From contig SEDG01000001.1 of NCBI GenBank assembly GCA_004295885.1, positions 8,267-72,266 of the forward strand: DNA of 64,000 bases, in the 5' to 3' direction. Both the position numbers and the translations under genes were made by a program. Source of the DNA: Pedobacter sp. GTDB taxonomy: Bacteria > Bacteroidota > Bacteroidia > Sphingobacteriales > Sphingobacteriaceae. Shown piece by piece: positions 8,063 to 18,122 of the stretch. Position 1 is the first letter of the stretch; every line of letters begins with the position of its first letter. The notes under the pieces are model-generated. The model ran no database searches. It worked only from the letters and a program-made list of their open reading frames with translations, and had not been told where the DNA came from.

Positions 8063-11000
8063 ATGAACAGAACTCTAACTCTTATCTTATTCCTGTTGAT
8101 GGGTTTTACAAATCTCTACTCGCAAGACATTACCTTAAAAGGTACGGTGTCTGACGAAGGTGGAGCAATGCCTGGCGTATCTGTAAAAGTGTCGGGAAGT
8201 GCCAAGGTAACCACGACAGACGCTAATGGAAACTTTCAGATCCCGGTAAAAAATGGGGAATCTGTGGTTATTTCTGCAGTGGGCTACGAGGCGCAAACTA
8301 TCAAGTTTGCTGGACAGCAGAACATCAGGGTCATACTAAAGTCTTCAACCATTAGCCTTGATGAAACAGTAGTGGTTGGTTATGCCGTACAGAAAAAGGC
8401 AACCTTAACAGGCTCTGTGTCTGCAATAAGTGGAAAGGAACTCAATACAAGGAGTGTTGCATCACTATCTACCGCATTACAGGGAAAACTTCCAGGGGTA
8501 ACCGTTCAGCAATCTTCTGGACAACCTGGCGATGATGGTGCAAACATCCGAATTCGTGGTATTGGATCCATCAATTCTACTACATTTCCACTAGTGCTTG
8601 TAGATGGCATAGAAACCGGTATCAACCAGGTTGACATGAACACAGTTGAGACCATTTCGGTATTGAAAGATGCAGCTTCTGCGGCCATTTATGGATCTAG
8701 GGCCTCAAACGGAGTAATCTTGATTACTACCAAGAGAGGTAAGGCGGGTACAATAACCACTAACTATAACGGCTATTCTACCCTACAGAGGCCAACAAAC
8801 ATGCCGATGGTGCTTAGTGCCTACGAATATTTACAATCTGAGCTAAATTCGTTTGATAATGCTGGAATAACAGTACCTCCTTCTCAAAGGGTTGCATTGG
8901 AGCAATTGATAGAGGATCAGCGCACCTTAAAACCAGATAACTGGAACCGTTACGACACCGATTGGCGCAAGGAAACCATGAAGGATTATGCATTCATGCA
9001 AAATCATAATGTAAGTATCAGTGGAGGTAGCGATAAATTATCATTTTTTGGTTCGGGTAGTTACCTAGACCAAGATGGATTGATTCCCAATAACAATTAT
9101 AAGAGAACAAATATATTGCTTAATGCCGACGCACAGCTGTTACCTTGGGCAAAGTTCTCCCTGAATACCTCCCTGAGAACTTCCAATGAGTTAACTCCAG
9201 GCGTGAACACGCCAAAGAACATAATCAGTAAGTCGCTTTATATGCTACCGACCTTATCGGCAGCCAGGGAACTGGATGGAAATTGGGGTTACGGAAAAAA
9301 TGGTGACAATCCAACTGCGGAAGCTTATGCCAGTGGAGAGAACATCAACAAGGGTTCAGAGGCAATCGTTAGCGGTATGTTGACCCTTACACCAATCAAA
9401 AATTTCGAGGTTTTGGGCCAATATTCCTTAAGAACGGTAACCAATAGGTCAAGAAGCTTAATCACTCCTTATGTTGTTTCATTAAAGGGAGCAGTAAAAG
9501 GCACCTATCCACCTCAAGATGGACTGACTGAAAGTTGGAGCCAAACCGTAAGAAATTACTATCGTCTTCAAACTTCATACGAGAAAAATATTGATAAGCA
9601 TGCCCTTAAATTCCTAATTGGTTACCAAGGTGAAGACAATAACAATTCATCTTTCTTTGGCGCAAAAAATAACTTTACGCTGGGTCGTTATTATTTAAGT
9701 AATGGCGAAGGTAAAACAGCGACATCGGGCGGTGGTGCCAGTAGTTGGGCAATGATGTCTGGTTACGGTCGTATCAATTACAACTATGGTCAAAAATATC
9801 TTTTGGAAATCAATGGAAGGTATGATGGGTCGTCTCGCTTTACAGAATCAAATCGTTGGGGATTTTTCCCTTCAGCATCTGCTGGATGGGTGATCTCTGA
9901 GGAAAACTTCATGAGTAAGACTAAAAAGACAATTGATTTATTGAAATTAAGGGTTTCTTATGGTATACTAGGAAACCAAGATATAGGAAACTATCCTTAC
10001 ACAGCTACAGTTAACTCAGGTTACGGATACTATTTGGGTGATACTAAAACACTTGTAGATGGCGTTGCACAAGTTGCACTCTCAAACAGCGATATTACCT
10101 GGGAAAGATCAAAACAGTTTGACGTTGGGGTAGACTTAAACATGTTTGCAAGTAAGTTAAGTGTAACGGCAGATTATTACGTGAAGAAAATCGACAATAT
10201 GCTGTTGCGATTCCCCTTGCCGTACTACGCGGGTCAACAACCTGCCTTTACCAATGCTGGTGATATGGAGAACAAAGGTTGGGAAATTGCCGTAGGCTAT
10301 AAGGACAAGATCAGGGATTTCTCTTACGGCATTACCGTCTCTGTCAACGATAACCGAAATAAGATCACCGATCTGAATGGATTGAATTCACAGGATAAGA
10401 CACAGGTCGTGGGTTATCCCAACAATGGGGTTTGGGGCTATTTGTCTGATGGATATTATAAGGACGCCGCAGATGTTGCCAGTTCTCCCAAACTAAGTAA
10501 TTCAGCCCGTCCCGGTTTTGTAAAATACAAGAAAATATTTGAAGGCCCTGGAGTAGATCCATTACTGATAGATTCAAGGGACCAGGTATACCTGGGAGAT
10601 CCATTTCCTCACTATGAATATGGCGTAAACTTAACCGCAGGATGGAAAAATTTCGATTTTAATGCTTTCATCCAGGGAATTGGACAACGTTCGGCATTTT
10701 TAAGTGGCATAGGATTGAAGCCCTTCGCCAATGGCTCTAACCTGTTTCGCCATCAACTGGATTCGTGGACTCCAGAAAACCCTGATGCCGAATTCCCAAT
10801 CTTGGTACCTGAGGCTAACTCTGCAGATAACTTTGTACGGTCAGACAAGTGGGTAAGGAACGCATTTTACGGCAGGCTTAAAAACGTGGTTCTAGGCTAC
10901 ACCTTGCCAAAAAAACTTACCCAGAAAATGAAGTTACAGAACATAAGGTTGTATGTAAGCGGTCAGAACCTGTTTACCATCAGTAAATTTTACGAAGGTT

Positions 11001-11092
11001 ATGATCCAGAGGTCAGTTATGGCGGTTCGCTTGGTGGCGAGTTCTATCCCATCATGCAAACCTACACTTTTGGTCTAAACGTAAGTTTTTAA
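8063..11092 (+). CDS. SusC/RagA-type TonB-dependent outer-membrane transporter
   Basis: A 1009-residue protein with signal peptide (cleavage near NLYSQ), a carboxypeptidase-D regulatory-like domain (about 24-105), a TonB plug domain with the SusC signature VLKDAASAAIYGSRASNG (about 200-217) and a C-terminal beta-barrel ending in the aromatic pattern GLNVSF. There is no STN domain, so it should not signal to an anti-sigma factor, and none is adjacent. It forms the import pore with the SusD 17 nt downstream. The likely ligand is a mannose-containing oligosaccharide, inferred from GH92. Confidence 0.95.
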   Translation: MNRTLTLILFLLMGFTNLYSQDITLKGTVSDEGGAMPGVSVKVSGSAKVTTTDANGNFQIPVKNGESVVISAVGYEAQTIKFAGQQNIRVILKSSTISLDETVVVGYAVQKKATLTGSVSAISGKELNTRSVASLSTALQGKLPGVTVQQSSGQPGDDGANIRIRGIGSINSTTFPLVLVDGIETGINQVDMNTVETISVLKDAASAAIYGSRASNGVILITTKRGKAGTITTNYNGYSTLQRPTNMPMVLSAYEYLQSELNSFDNAGITVPPSQRVALEQLIEDQRTLKPDNWNRYDTDWRKETMKDYAFMQNHNVSISGGSDKLSFFGSGSYLDQDGLIPNNNYKRTNILLNADAQLLPWAKFSLNTSLRTSNELTPGVNTPKNIISKSLYMLPTLSAARELDGNWGYGKNGDNPTAEAYASGENINKGSEAIVSGMLTLTPIKNFEVLGQYSLRTVTNRSRSLITPYVVSLKGAVKGTYPPQDGLTESWSQTVRNYYRLQTSYEKNIDKHALKFLIGYQGEDNNNSSFFGAKNNFTLGRYYLSNGEGKTATSGGGASSWAMMSGYGRINYNYGQKYLLEINGRYDGSSRFTESNRWGFFPSASAGWVISEENFMSKTKKTIDLLKLRVSYGILGNQDIGNYPYTATVNSGYGYYLGDTKTLVDGVAQVALSNSDITWERSKQFDVGVDLNMFASKLSVTADYYVKKIDNMLLRFPLPYYAGQQPAFTNAGDMENKGWEIAVGYKDKIRDFSYGITVSVNDNRNKITDLNGLNSQDKTQVVGYPNNGVWGYLSDGYYKDAADVASSPKLSNSARPGFVKYKKIFEGPGVDPLLIDSRDQVYLGDPFPHYEYGVNLTAGWKNFDFNAFIQGIGQRSAFLSGIGLKPFANGSNLFRHQLDSWTPENPDAEFPILVPEANSADNFVRSDKWVRNAFYGRLKNVVLGYTLPKKLTQKMKLQNIRLYVSGQNLFTISKFYEGYDPEVSYGGSLGGEFYPIMQTYTFGLNVSF

Positions 11093-11109
11093 TCTAATAG
11101 CTAAAGAAA

Positions 11110-12984
11110 ATGAACAATAAGATATTAAAAAGCGGTTTTGTTGTCCTTATGGCAACACTATTGACAGTTTCTTCAGGCTGTCAGAAAGACTATTTGGATA
11201 GGCAACCATTAAGTGACTACCTTTCTTCTAATTTTTATAACAATGAAGGTGCAATAGCCCTAGGGGCAAACGGGTGTTACCAATTGCTAAAGATGAACCA
11301 TTTCAATAGCAGTTCCATTCCGCTATCGGTGTTATGGGACATGTATACACCATTCGGCATAGAAAGGGCAGATAACAGTTCAATTGGTGTTGGTAACGTG
11401 GACCTAAGGACCACTTATTCCGTGGAACTGACTTACGCAAACCTTTATACCTCTGTTGCCAGGTGTAATTCGGTATTGACTGGCGCTGCGCCTTACTACA
11501 ATGACTTGACTGACAAGGCAAAACAATACCTGAGCGAGATCAGGGTCTTGAGGGCGCATTATAACATCCAGTTGGTCAGTCTATTTGGGGATATCCCATA
11601 TTTTGAGAAACCTGTAACAGCAGAGCAGCTTCAGACGCTTAAACGTACCCCTTGGCAAGAAGCGGTTGATGCAATCATAAGGGACTTAGATGATGCAGCG
11701 GTAAATTTACCCTGGATAGCAACTGAATATGGTAGGGTTGATAAATCTGTAGCTTATGGCCTTAAGGCAAGGATTGCCCTTTTCGCAGGCTCTTGGAATA
11801 AATTCGGTTTTGGAAGGGATGCTGTAAAGGACCAGGCCAAGGCTTCTTCCTATTTCAAGGTTGCGGCAACGGCTGCAAAAAAAGTCATGGATGAAAGTGG
11901 ACGTTCCTTAGCCAACAATTACAATGACCTGTTTACCAGGGTTGGACAGTTAAAAGCTGATGCCAAGAATGAAACGATGCTATTTATGGTGTTTTCAGAC
12001 TTTGGCGATAAGAATTACCACTATATGTCCACTGGAGAACAGGTTAGGATGATTGGGCAAAGCGGGAGGTTCCCCACGCAACAATTGGTTGATACCTACG
12101 AAACCAGTAACGGTAAACGTATCGACCAGGCTGGTTCGGGCTACAATCCAAAAACACCGTTCATCAACAGGGATCCGAGGTTAAAATACACCATTTATAC
12201 TCAGGGTGATACCATCATTGGAAACACGGGAAGTAATAAACTTAAATTTTTGATGGAGGTATATAATCCACTTACCAAATCTTTCGATGCGCAGAATAAT
12301 GTGAAATTGGTAGACAACGCCGATTATAAGGGTGCTGTGGCACCATTTGGCTATGTACAGAGCGGGGTTGGTTTTGCTTGGAGAAAATACAATCATTTTG
12401 ATGATGAAAGCACATTCACGGCAACGTACAATATCAATATTATGCGTTATGCAGAAATCCTCTTGACCTATGCAGAAGCCAAGATTGAGCTTGCGGAATT
12501 GGATGCAACAGTTGTAGACGCGATTGACAAGGTAAGGGCGAGGGTAGGTATGCCAGGTATCTTGATTTCCGATCCTTCTAGGGCTGGAAACGTAGAAAAA
12601 ATGCGCCAGATCGTTCGCCGTGAACGAAAGGTAGAACTGATGAAAGAAGCCCTGTATTTCTTTGATATGCGCCGTTGGAGACTGGGAAGCATCCAGAATG
12701 CAGAACCAACTTATGGGTATCCACTGGCCACGGGCGTAAATCCTGCTACCAACACCTATCCCAATGGTTATGACCAGGCTACCCCAGACATGGTTCCATC
12801 TTTCGGTGCTGCTGGTTCAGAACGAGACATCAATGATGTTGCAAGTTATGCAGCTTATGGAAGCAAACTAAGGAAACGAGATATCAGTCGCATTTGGGAA
12901 GATAAATTTTATCTATGGCCGATACCCCAGACAGAACTTAACAAACAACCATCGCTAGGGCAGAACCTGGGGTATGGTAATTAA
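11110..12984 (+). CDS. RagB/SusD-type surface glycan-binding lipoprotein
   Basis: A 624-residue lipoprotein (Cys24 in VSSGC) with the SusD start DYLDRQPLSDY, TPR-like helices in the middle, and the C-terminal signature RRERKVELMKEALYFFDMRRW followed by YLWPIPQTEL. It acts as the lid of the SusC barrel and binds the incoming glycan. It follows susC by 17 nt; its stop overlaps an upstream in-frame extension of the next gene, whose better start is at 13,010. Confidence 0.95.
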   Translation: MNNKILKSGFVVLMATLLTVSSGCQKDYLDRQPLSDYLSSNFYNNEGAIALGANGCYQLLKMNHFNSSSIPLSVLWDMYTPFGIERADNSSIGVGNVDLRTTYSVELTYANLYTSVARCNSVLTGAAPYYNDLTDKAKQYLSEIRVLRAHYNIQLVSLFGDIPYFEKPVTAEQLQTLKRTPWQEAVDAIIRDLDDAAVNLPWIATEYGRVDKSVAYGLKARIALFAGSWNKFGFGRDAVKDQAKASSYFKVAATAAKKVMDESGRSLANNYNDLFTRVGQLKADAKNETMLFMVFSDFGDKNYHYMSTGEQVRMIGQSGRFPTQQLVDTYETSNGKRIDQAGSGYNPKTPFINRDPRLKYTIYTQGDTIIGNTGSNKLKFLMEVYNPLTKSFDAQNNVKLVDNADYKGAVAPFGYVQSGVGFAWRKYNHFDDESTFTATYNINIMRYAEILLTYAEAKIELAELDATVVDAIDKVRARVGMPGILISDPSRAGNVEKMRQIVRRERKVELMKEALYFFDMRRWRLGSIQNAEPTYGYPLATGVNPATNTYPNGYDQATPDMVPSFGAAGSERDINDVASYAAYGSKLRKRDISRIWEDKFYLWPIPQTELNKQPSLGQNLGYGN

Positions 12985-13009
12985 ATATTTATTCAACAAA
13001 ACTAAAAAT

Positions 13010-14821
13010 ATGAAAAAGATAAATTCTTTAACTACCAGTGCAGCTTCATTATTGCTATTGATGGTTATCATATTTAGCGCCTGTAGCAAACAGGATGAGC
13101 TAGACCGAACGTTTGAAGGTGCAAAAATAGTGGGTGTAAAAGTCAATGGTGAACTTTTCTTGCCCACCTACACGGCAAACGACGTAAACATTGCCATTCC
13201 AGCGGGAAGAGATCTGTCAAAGGTAAAGGTTCAGGTACTGGTTGCCAATGGGACCATCGAAAATTTTACCAATGATGTCATCATGGATGTGCGAAAACCC
13301 TTGCCACTGACCTTAAACGGAAGTGATGGGGCAAATAAGAACGTGATGCTAAAAATCGTGTCGCCACCTTCACTGTCAAACCTGATCATTGAAGGACTGA
13401 CCATTCCAAAATCCGACATCTATTTCAGCGCTAACTCATTGATCGTCCAGGTTCCCACTGGCACTAACTTAACTAACCTTAAGGTGACACTGGGTTTCAT
13501 CAATGGTACGTTGCAAGACTTCACCAATGGCGTTGCCCTAAACTATGCCACACCAAAGACTTTTAAGATCAAAGGTGTTGATGAGACCACTATCTATAAC
13601 TATGATTTGATCGTTACCACTGAAAAGGTCGGTCCAGCCTCTGTTAGGTCAATGACGATCAATGGGGTCGCCACCGATTCTGTTGTAGTCGTGGCACCAT
13701 CTACCCTGGTTCCCTATGTCAAGGGACTGACTGATTTTTCTCAAGCCGCCGTTTCCATCACTTCGGGTTTTGGCAACAAGGTAGATCCAGCCTTTACGGG
13801 GAACAACCTGAACCTGCTAGTGGGTACATCTAAGGTAAAGATTACCGGAACTGATGGGATTGAAAAGGAATTCACCATTGGTGTGCCTAAATTATCCCTG
13901 ACACCGATATTTTCAAAGGATTATGCAGATTTCAGTTTCCCTACCAACGATTTAACGGGAGTGGCGCTAAGCGGAAATTACATCGTGGTTCCCAACTATT
14001 CATTTACTGCTCCGGCAGTAAACGGACCAAATTATTACGACTTGGCAGGTGTGAGACAAGGTGTGCTTAACAGGACGGGTACCACTGTTGCAAACAGCAT
14101 CAGGAAAGTGGCAACAGATAGCAAGGGCGTTATACTTAGCGTATCATTAGGCTTGATTACCGGTGACCAGTACATTTATAAATGGGATAACGTTACCTCG
14201 ACACCCGTGCCTTACATTACATATAACTCCTCTAGCTTGGGTTATGGCACAACGGCTTTCAGGGCAGCGGGAATAAACGTGTCGGGTAGCCTTGACGGCG
14301 ATGCGATCATTACCGTTGGCTTTGCGCAAAAGGCCGATGTGTTGGTATGGAAGGTGACCGGGGGCGTTTTAAATCCAACCCCAACCAAACTTACCCATCC
14401 ATATACCTCCACTGGTTTTTATTGGAGCATGGAGCCACTTCCCATTGGAACGCAAGGTTATATTGGTGCAATGTCCGGAACCAGCCTAAACGGTTTGGCA
14501 AGCTTGACGAGCACACTTTCCGAGGTTTCAAAGGTAACTGGCATTTCCGCTACCGACTGCAAGGCGATAAAGTTAAACGGAAGGACCTATTTGGCATATA
14601 CAGCCTATACGAGTGGCAAAGGCGCCTATTTCCGCATCAGCGATATCACCGATAACCAGACAACCTCACTACAGAACCCGATAATGGATGTACTCATGAA
14701 GTCTACCCAGGCCAATGGCAACTTGACAATGGATGCGGATATGGCTATAATCAATGGCAAGCTACATGCGGTGTTCGTTTGTACCAACATAGGTATGCAG
14801 TTCTTTAAACTTGAGCAATAA
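13010..14821 (+). CDS. DUF5018-like multi-domain surface lipoprotein (probable glycan-binding)
   Basis: The open frame begins at 12,974 but the ATG at 13,010 directly precedes a lipoprotein signal (IFSAC, Cys25), so it is chosen; the protein is then 603 residues. About three Ig-like repeats are visible between residues 40 and 290, each with a pattern like V..G..LTNLKV....NGT..DFTNGV, typical of DUF5018 modules. The remaining 300 residues look like a beta-propeller or other beta-rich domain (repeated strands with NYIVVPNYS and MSGTSLNGL). It has the position of a SusE/SusF-like glycan-binding protein directly after SusD. The binding role is inferred. Confidence 0.6.
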   Translation: MKKINSLTTSAASLLLLMVIIFSACSKQDELDRTFEGAKIVGVKVNGELFLPTYTANDVNIAIPAGRDLSKVKVQVLVANGTIENFTNDVIMDVRKPLPLTLNGSDGANKNVMLKIVSPPSLSNLIIEGLTIPKSDIYFSANSLIVQVPTGTNLTNLKVTLGFINGTLQDFTNGVALNYATPKTFKIKGVDETTIYNYDLIVTTEKVGPASVRSMTINGVATDSVVVVAPSTLVPYVKGLTDFSQAAVSITSGFGNKVDPAFTGNNLNLLVGTSKVKITGTDGIEKEFTIGVPKLSLTPIFSKDYADFSFPTNDLTGVALSGNYIVVPNYSFTAPAVNGPNYYDLAGVRQGVLNRTGTTVANSIRKVATDSKGVILSVSLGLITGDQYIYKWDNVTSTPVPYITYNSSSLGYGTTAFRAAGINVSGSLDGDAIITVGFAQKADVLVWKVTGGVLNPTPTKLTHPYTSTGFYWSMEPLPIGTQGYIGAMSGTSLNGLASLTSTLSEVSKVTGISATDCKAIKLNGRTYLAYTAYTSGKGAYFRISDITDNQTTSLQNPIMDVLMKSTQANGNLTMDADMAIINGKLHAVFVCTNIGMQFFKLEQ

Positions 14822-14831
14822 ATTGAGAATT

Positions 14832-15713
14832 ATGAAATATAGCACCGTTAATCTTGCATTTATCTGCGCATTTGCCCTGTTTATCGCCTGCGGGAAAGAG
14901 ATAAAGAGCGTGGTCGCCGAAACTGCTATAGATCCCCTGGACAATTATTTTAAGGGAGAAGTTAGGCCAGACAACGTCAAACCATGCTTTAACGGTGCCT
15001 ATTATCGTAAGGTAGTTTCAAGCAAGGATTATTGGTTGGGCATTGGGGGCAAGGTCACCTTGCCCACGATGACCTTTGACCCGCTTCGTGTCAATCCCGC
15101 TAAGCCGGGCCAGTACCTGGATAACCCATCAATTTATTTGGGCGGCAATATGGGTGGCCAGGAAACGGACATTGGCCTTACCTGGGAAGTGATTAAGGAT
15201 GCCAATGGAAACGTAACCGCGGACAGGAGGGCCTTCAGACCTTTCCTGCGAAGAACTGGTCTAGGGGCGCAGGTGGCAACTTACGAAAACGCACCGGCAA
15301 TGGATATGTATTATTGGTATCCTGGCGAGGAAATCAGCATTTCCTTACAGCTATTGACTGATAAAAAACTGAAATTCATCGTGGAAGGTGCGGGTAAGCG
15401 ATTTGAAAAGGATTTTGACGCGGATGGTTACTCGTTAAACGGGCTGGGAGAATTTAAGCGGGTAAACGCAATCGACCAGGTCGCCAATGAGGGCAAACCA
15501 GCCCAGTCCACCAAAACAAAGGTAGAAAATGCCCAGTGGAGTGAAACATACCTTTTCAGGAGTTACAGGTCAAGTGTGACAAAGGTTCCGCTACATAGTG
15601 GTCGTCTTACCGACATGAGATGCCCGGCATCAAGTTATTTTGCCATCACCGCTTCGGTGGAAGAAATGAAAAAAGGAGCAGAAAAAGTGAATATCAATGG
15701 AAATGGTTATTAA
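14832..15713 (+). CDS. Unrecognised surface lipoprotein of the SusCD locus
   Basis: The ATG at 14,832 (rather than the in-frame ATG at 14,811 inside the preceding gene) gives a compact lipoprotein signal, ALFIAC with Cys20; the protein is 293 residues. The mature part is rich in aromatic residues (YYRKVVSSKDYWLGIGG, DMYYWYPGEEIS) and in predicted beta-strands, consistent with a carbohydrate-binding fold. No family could be assigned. Its place, third after SusD and before two glycosidase-like genes, suggests a role at the cell surface in the same locus. Confidence 0.6.
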   Translation: MKYSTVNLAFICAFALFIACGKEIKSVVAETAIDPLDNYFKGEVRPDNVKPCFNGAYYRKVVSSKDYWLGIGGKVTLPTMTFDPLRVNPAKPGQYLDNPSIYLGGNMGGQETDIGLTWEVIKDANGNVTADRRAFRPFLRRTGLGAQVATYENAPAMDMYYWYPGEEISISLQLLTDKKLKFIVEGAGKRFEKDFDADGYSLNGLGEFKRVNAIDQVANEGKPAQSTKTKVENAQWSETYLFRSYRSSVTKVPLHSGRLTDMRCPASSYFAITASVEEMKKGAEKVNINGNGY

Positions 15714-15722
15714 AATAAATTT

Positions 15723-16862
15723 ATGAAAAACTATATATTGGGCACGATTGGTGCCACGATCTTAAGCATGACTGCCTGTAAAAAGGAGATACAAAGGGTT
15801 CCTACAAACTATAAACCCCCAGTTGCAGAAACGGCCAAGGTAAATTTCTCTGGCACCTGGGTGACCAACGTGGCCAGTGATGCGCTTGATTCAAGGGCCA
15901 ACATCATAAAGACCGTAGCGACTTGCAAGGCCAGTGGCATCAACAATATTTTTGTGGTGGTGTGGAACCAAGGCAGGACATTATACAATAGCGATATCAT
16001 GCTCAGTACCTTTGGGGAAAAGATCATGCCCAAATTTGCGGGCAGGGATCCTTTGCAGGAAATGATTGAAGAGGCGCACAAGGAAAAGATCAAGGTGCAT
16101 GCTTGGTTTGAATATGGCTTTGCAACTTCATACAACCAGAACGGAGGTTCCATTATCCAAACTAAACCGACATGGGCAGCAAAAGATAGTCAGGGAAACC
16201 TGGTGAACAAAAATGGTTTTGACTGGATGAACGCATTCTTGCCGGAGGTTCAGGATTTCATGGCGTCCCTTGTTATGGAAGTGGTAAATAAATATGACGT
16301 GGATGGGGTTCAGGGAGATGATAGGATGCCTGCATTACCGTCAACTGCTGGGTATGATACCTACACGGTAAATCTTTACAAAACCCAGCACAATGGTACC
16401 GCCCCACCCACGGATTACAAAAACGCTGATTGGATAAATTGGAGGGCAGATTTGCTGACGGATTTCTTGCGTCGTCTTTACGCCCAGGTAAAGGCTAAAA
16501 AGCCAAATGTATTGGTGACAAGTGCGCCAAGCGTTCATCCGTTTGGCAAGGATGAATATCTGCAGGACTGGCCTACATGGCTAGATAAGGGATACGTTGA
16601 CCTGGTGCTGCCACAGAATTACCGTTATGACTTGGCTGCTTATAAAGCTACCTTGGCGCAACAACTCACCTATTTAAAGGCAAAGGATAAGGCAAAGTTC
16701 TATCCAATCATGCTCATACAAAATGCCAGTTATAATCCGTCACTTACCTTGATGACCGATATGATCAGTGAAAACAGGAAAAATGGGATTGTTGGAGAAG
16801 GTTTTTGGTTCTTTGAGGGAATCAAGCAATTTCCGACTTATTTTGCAACCTATAATAAATAG
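15723..16862 (+). CDS. GHL10 family glycosidase-like lipoprotein, copy 1
   Basis: A 379-residue lipoprotein (SMTAC, Cys19). The GHL10 (DUF187/COG1649) TIM barrel is seen in the first strand SGTWVTNVAS, in EEAHKEKIKVHAWFEYGF, and in the acidic VDGVQGDDRMPALP, the equivalent of the catalytic-site DGI.xDDY motif. The family includes proteins acting on peptidoglycan-derived and other glycans; most are uncharacterised. It is closely similar to the next gene (both share QGDDR.PA.P, the PP.D.....WI.WR segment and DWPTWL), so the two arose by tandem duplication. An intrinsic terminator follows. Confidence 0.8.
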   Translation: MKNYILGTIGATILSMTACKKEIQRVPTNYKPPVAETAKVNFSGTWVTNVASDALDSRANIIKTVATCKASGINNIFVVVWNQGRTLYNSDIMLSTFGEKIMPKFAGRDPLQEMIEEAHKEKIKVHAWFEYGFATSYNQNGGSIIQTKPTWAAKDSQGNLVNKNGFDWMNAFLPEVQDFMASLVMEVVNKYDVDGVQGDDRMPALPSTAGYDTYTVNLYKTQHNGTAPPTDYKNADWINWRADLLTDFLRRLYAQVKAKKPNVLVTSAPSVHPFGKDEYLQDWPTWLDKGYVDLVLPQNYRYDLAAYKATLAQQLTYLKAKDKAKFYPIMLIQNASYNPSLTLMTDMISENRKNGIVGEGFWFFEGIKQFPTYFATYNK

Positions 16863-16875
16863 GTCATAAGTTTAG

Positions 16876-16915
16876 GCCCCAATGTAACCTGGGTTACTTG
16901 GGGCTGTTTTTTTTT
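16876..16915 (+). terminator. Intrinsic terminator directly before a start codon
   Basis: The left arm GCCCCAATGTAACC and right arm GGTTACTTGGGGC pair apart from one bulged T, followed by nine T from 16,907. The run of T ends 2 nt before the ATG of the next gene at 16,918. Confidence 0.85.
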
Positions 16916-16917
16916 AC

Positions 16918-18114
16918 ATGATGAAGAAACTATTAATACTGTTAATCACCTTCGTAAGCCTTAACGGTTTTGCTTTAGAAAATCCGAAGGCCATCAGGGG
17001 CGTATGGGTACCAGCGCCTCGTTTTACTAGTGCACTGCATACCTATGAAAATGTGCAAGATTTCGTTAACCTATTGGATAGCCTGAATTTTAATGCTGTT
17101 TTCTTGGTTTCCTATGCGCAAACCCAGACCATATACAAAAGCAAGGTTATCCAGAAATATGCTGGGATTAAGGATATAAAAAAGACTAGCCTGCTAAGTC
17201 CATACCTAGATAACTATGATAAAAATGCAAAAAGCACTACTGCCGATCCTGTTGCAGACCTGATCAGGTTGGCACACGAGAAAGGTATAAAGGTGTTTTT
17301 TTGGTATGAATATGGGTTTATGGGCGATACAAAGCCGATTACCAATAATAATGGATTACTCGCAAAAAATAAAGATTGGCTTGGCGTCGATAACCAGGGC
17401 AAGCCAGCCTCTTATCATAATAAGGACTTTTATTTTAATGCCTATAGCCCAAAGGTCCAGGGCTATATCACTAAATTAATTGAGGAGGGTATCAGGTTGT
17501 ATCCAGAAGTAGATGGCATCCAGGGAGATGACCGCTTGCCAGCAATGCCCATAAACTCTGGGTATGATGCCTATACGGTATCGAAATATAAAAAGGAGCA
17601 TGGCGGTGAACATCCGCCCCAGGATTTCAATGATCAAGGTTGGATAGATTGGCGAATCAATATTTTAAATCAGTTTGGCAAAACGCTCTATGAGGCGGCC
17701 CATAAGGCCAAAAAAGATATCATTGTCAGTTTTGCACCAAATCCTTATCCCTGGAGCAGAGAAAACCTGATGCAAGATTGGCCAACCTGGCTAAAAGAGG
17801 GATATTGTGACTTGCTGGCTGTACAATGTTATCGATATAATGCCCAAGCTTACAAGAACACGGTTACCGAAGCGCTTACTAATGTTAAGGAAAGTAACAC
17901 AAACGCGCTTTTTGCACCGGGTATTATTTTAATGGAAGGTGGCACGATTAAAATGTCTGCCGATTTGTTAAGGCAACAGATCAAGATAAATAGGGACTTG
18001 AATATCAATGGAGAGATCTTTTTTTACAATGAGGCGCTAAATAATAAGGAGATTAAAGAGGTGTTCTCTGACCTATATTCAACCAAGGTCGACTTTCCCA
18101 CCAACGTACATTAA
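16918..18114 (+). CDS. GHL10 family glycosidase-like protein, copy 2
   Basis: A 398-residue paralogue of the preceding gene, with a signal peptide (MMKKLLILLITFVSLNGFA) but no lipoprotein cysteine, so periplasmic or secreted rather than anchored. It has RGVWVPAPRF, HEKGIKVFFWYEYGFM and VDGIQGDDRLPAMP, equivalent to the motifs of copy 1. The ATG lies 2 nt after the T-run of a strong terminator, so its expression depends on read-through, and the leader cannot contain a normal ribosome-binding site. The signal peptide begins at this very codon, so the start itself is sound. Confidence 0.8.
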   Translation: MMKKLLILLITFVSLNGFALENPKAIRGVWVPAPRFTSALHTYENVQDFVNLLDSLNFNAVFLVSYAQTQTIYKSKVIQKYAGIKDIKKTSLLSPYLDNYDKNAKSTTADPVADLIRLAHEKGIKVFFWYEYGFMGDTKPITNNNGLLAKNKDWLGVDNQGKPASYHNKDFYFNAYSPKVQGYITKLIEEGIRLYPEVDGIQGDDRLPAMPINSGYDAYTVSKYKKEHGGEHPPQDFNDQGWIDWRINILNQFGKTLYEAAHKAKKDIIVSFAPNPYPWSRENLMQDWPTWLKEGYCDLLAVQCYRYNAQAYKNTVTEALTNVKESNTNALFAPGIILMEGGTIKMSADLLRQQIKINRDLNINGEIFFYNEALNNKEIKEVFSDLYSTKVDFPTNVH

Positions 18115-18122
18115 TAGCAAGG

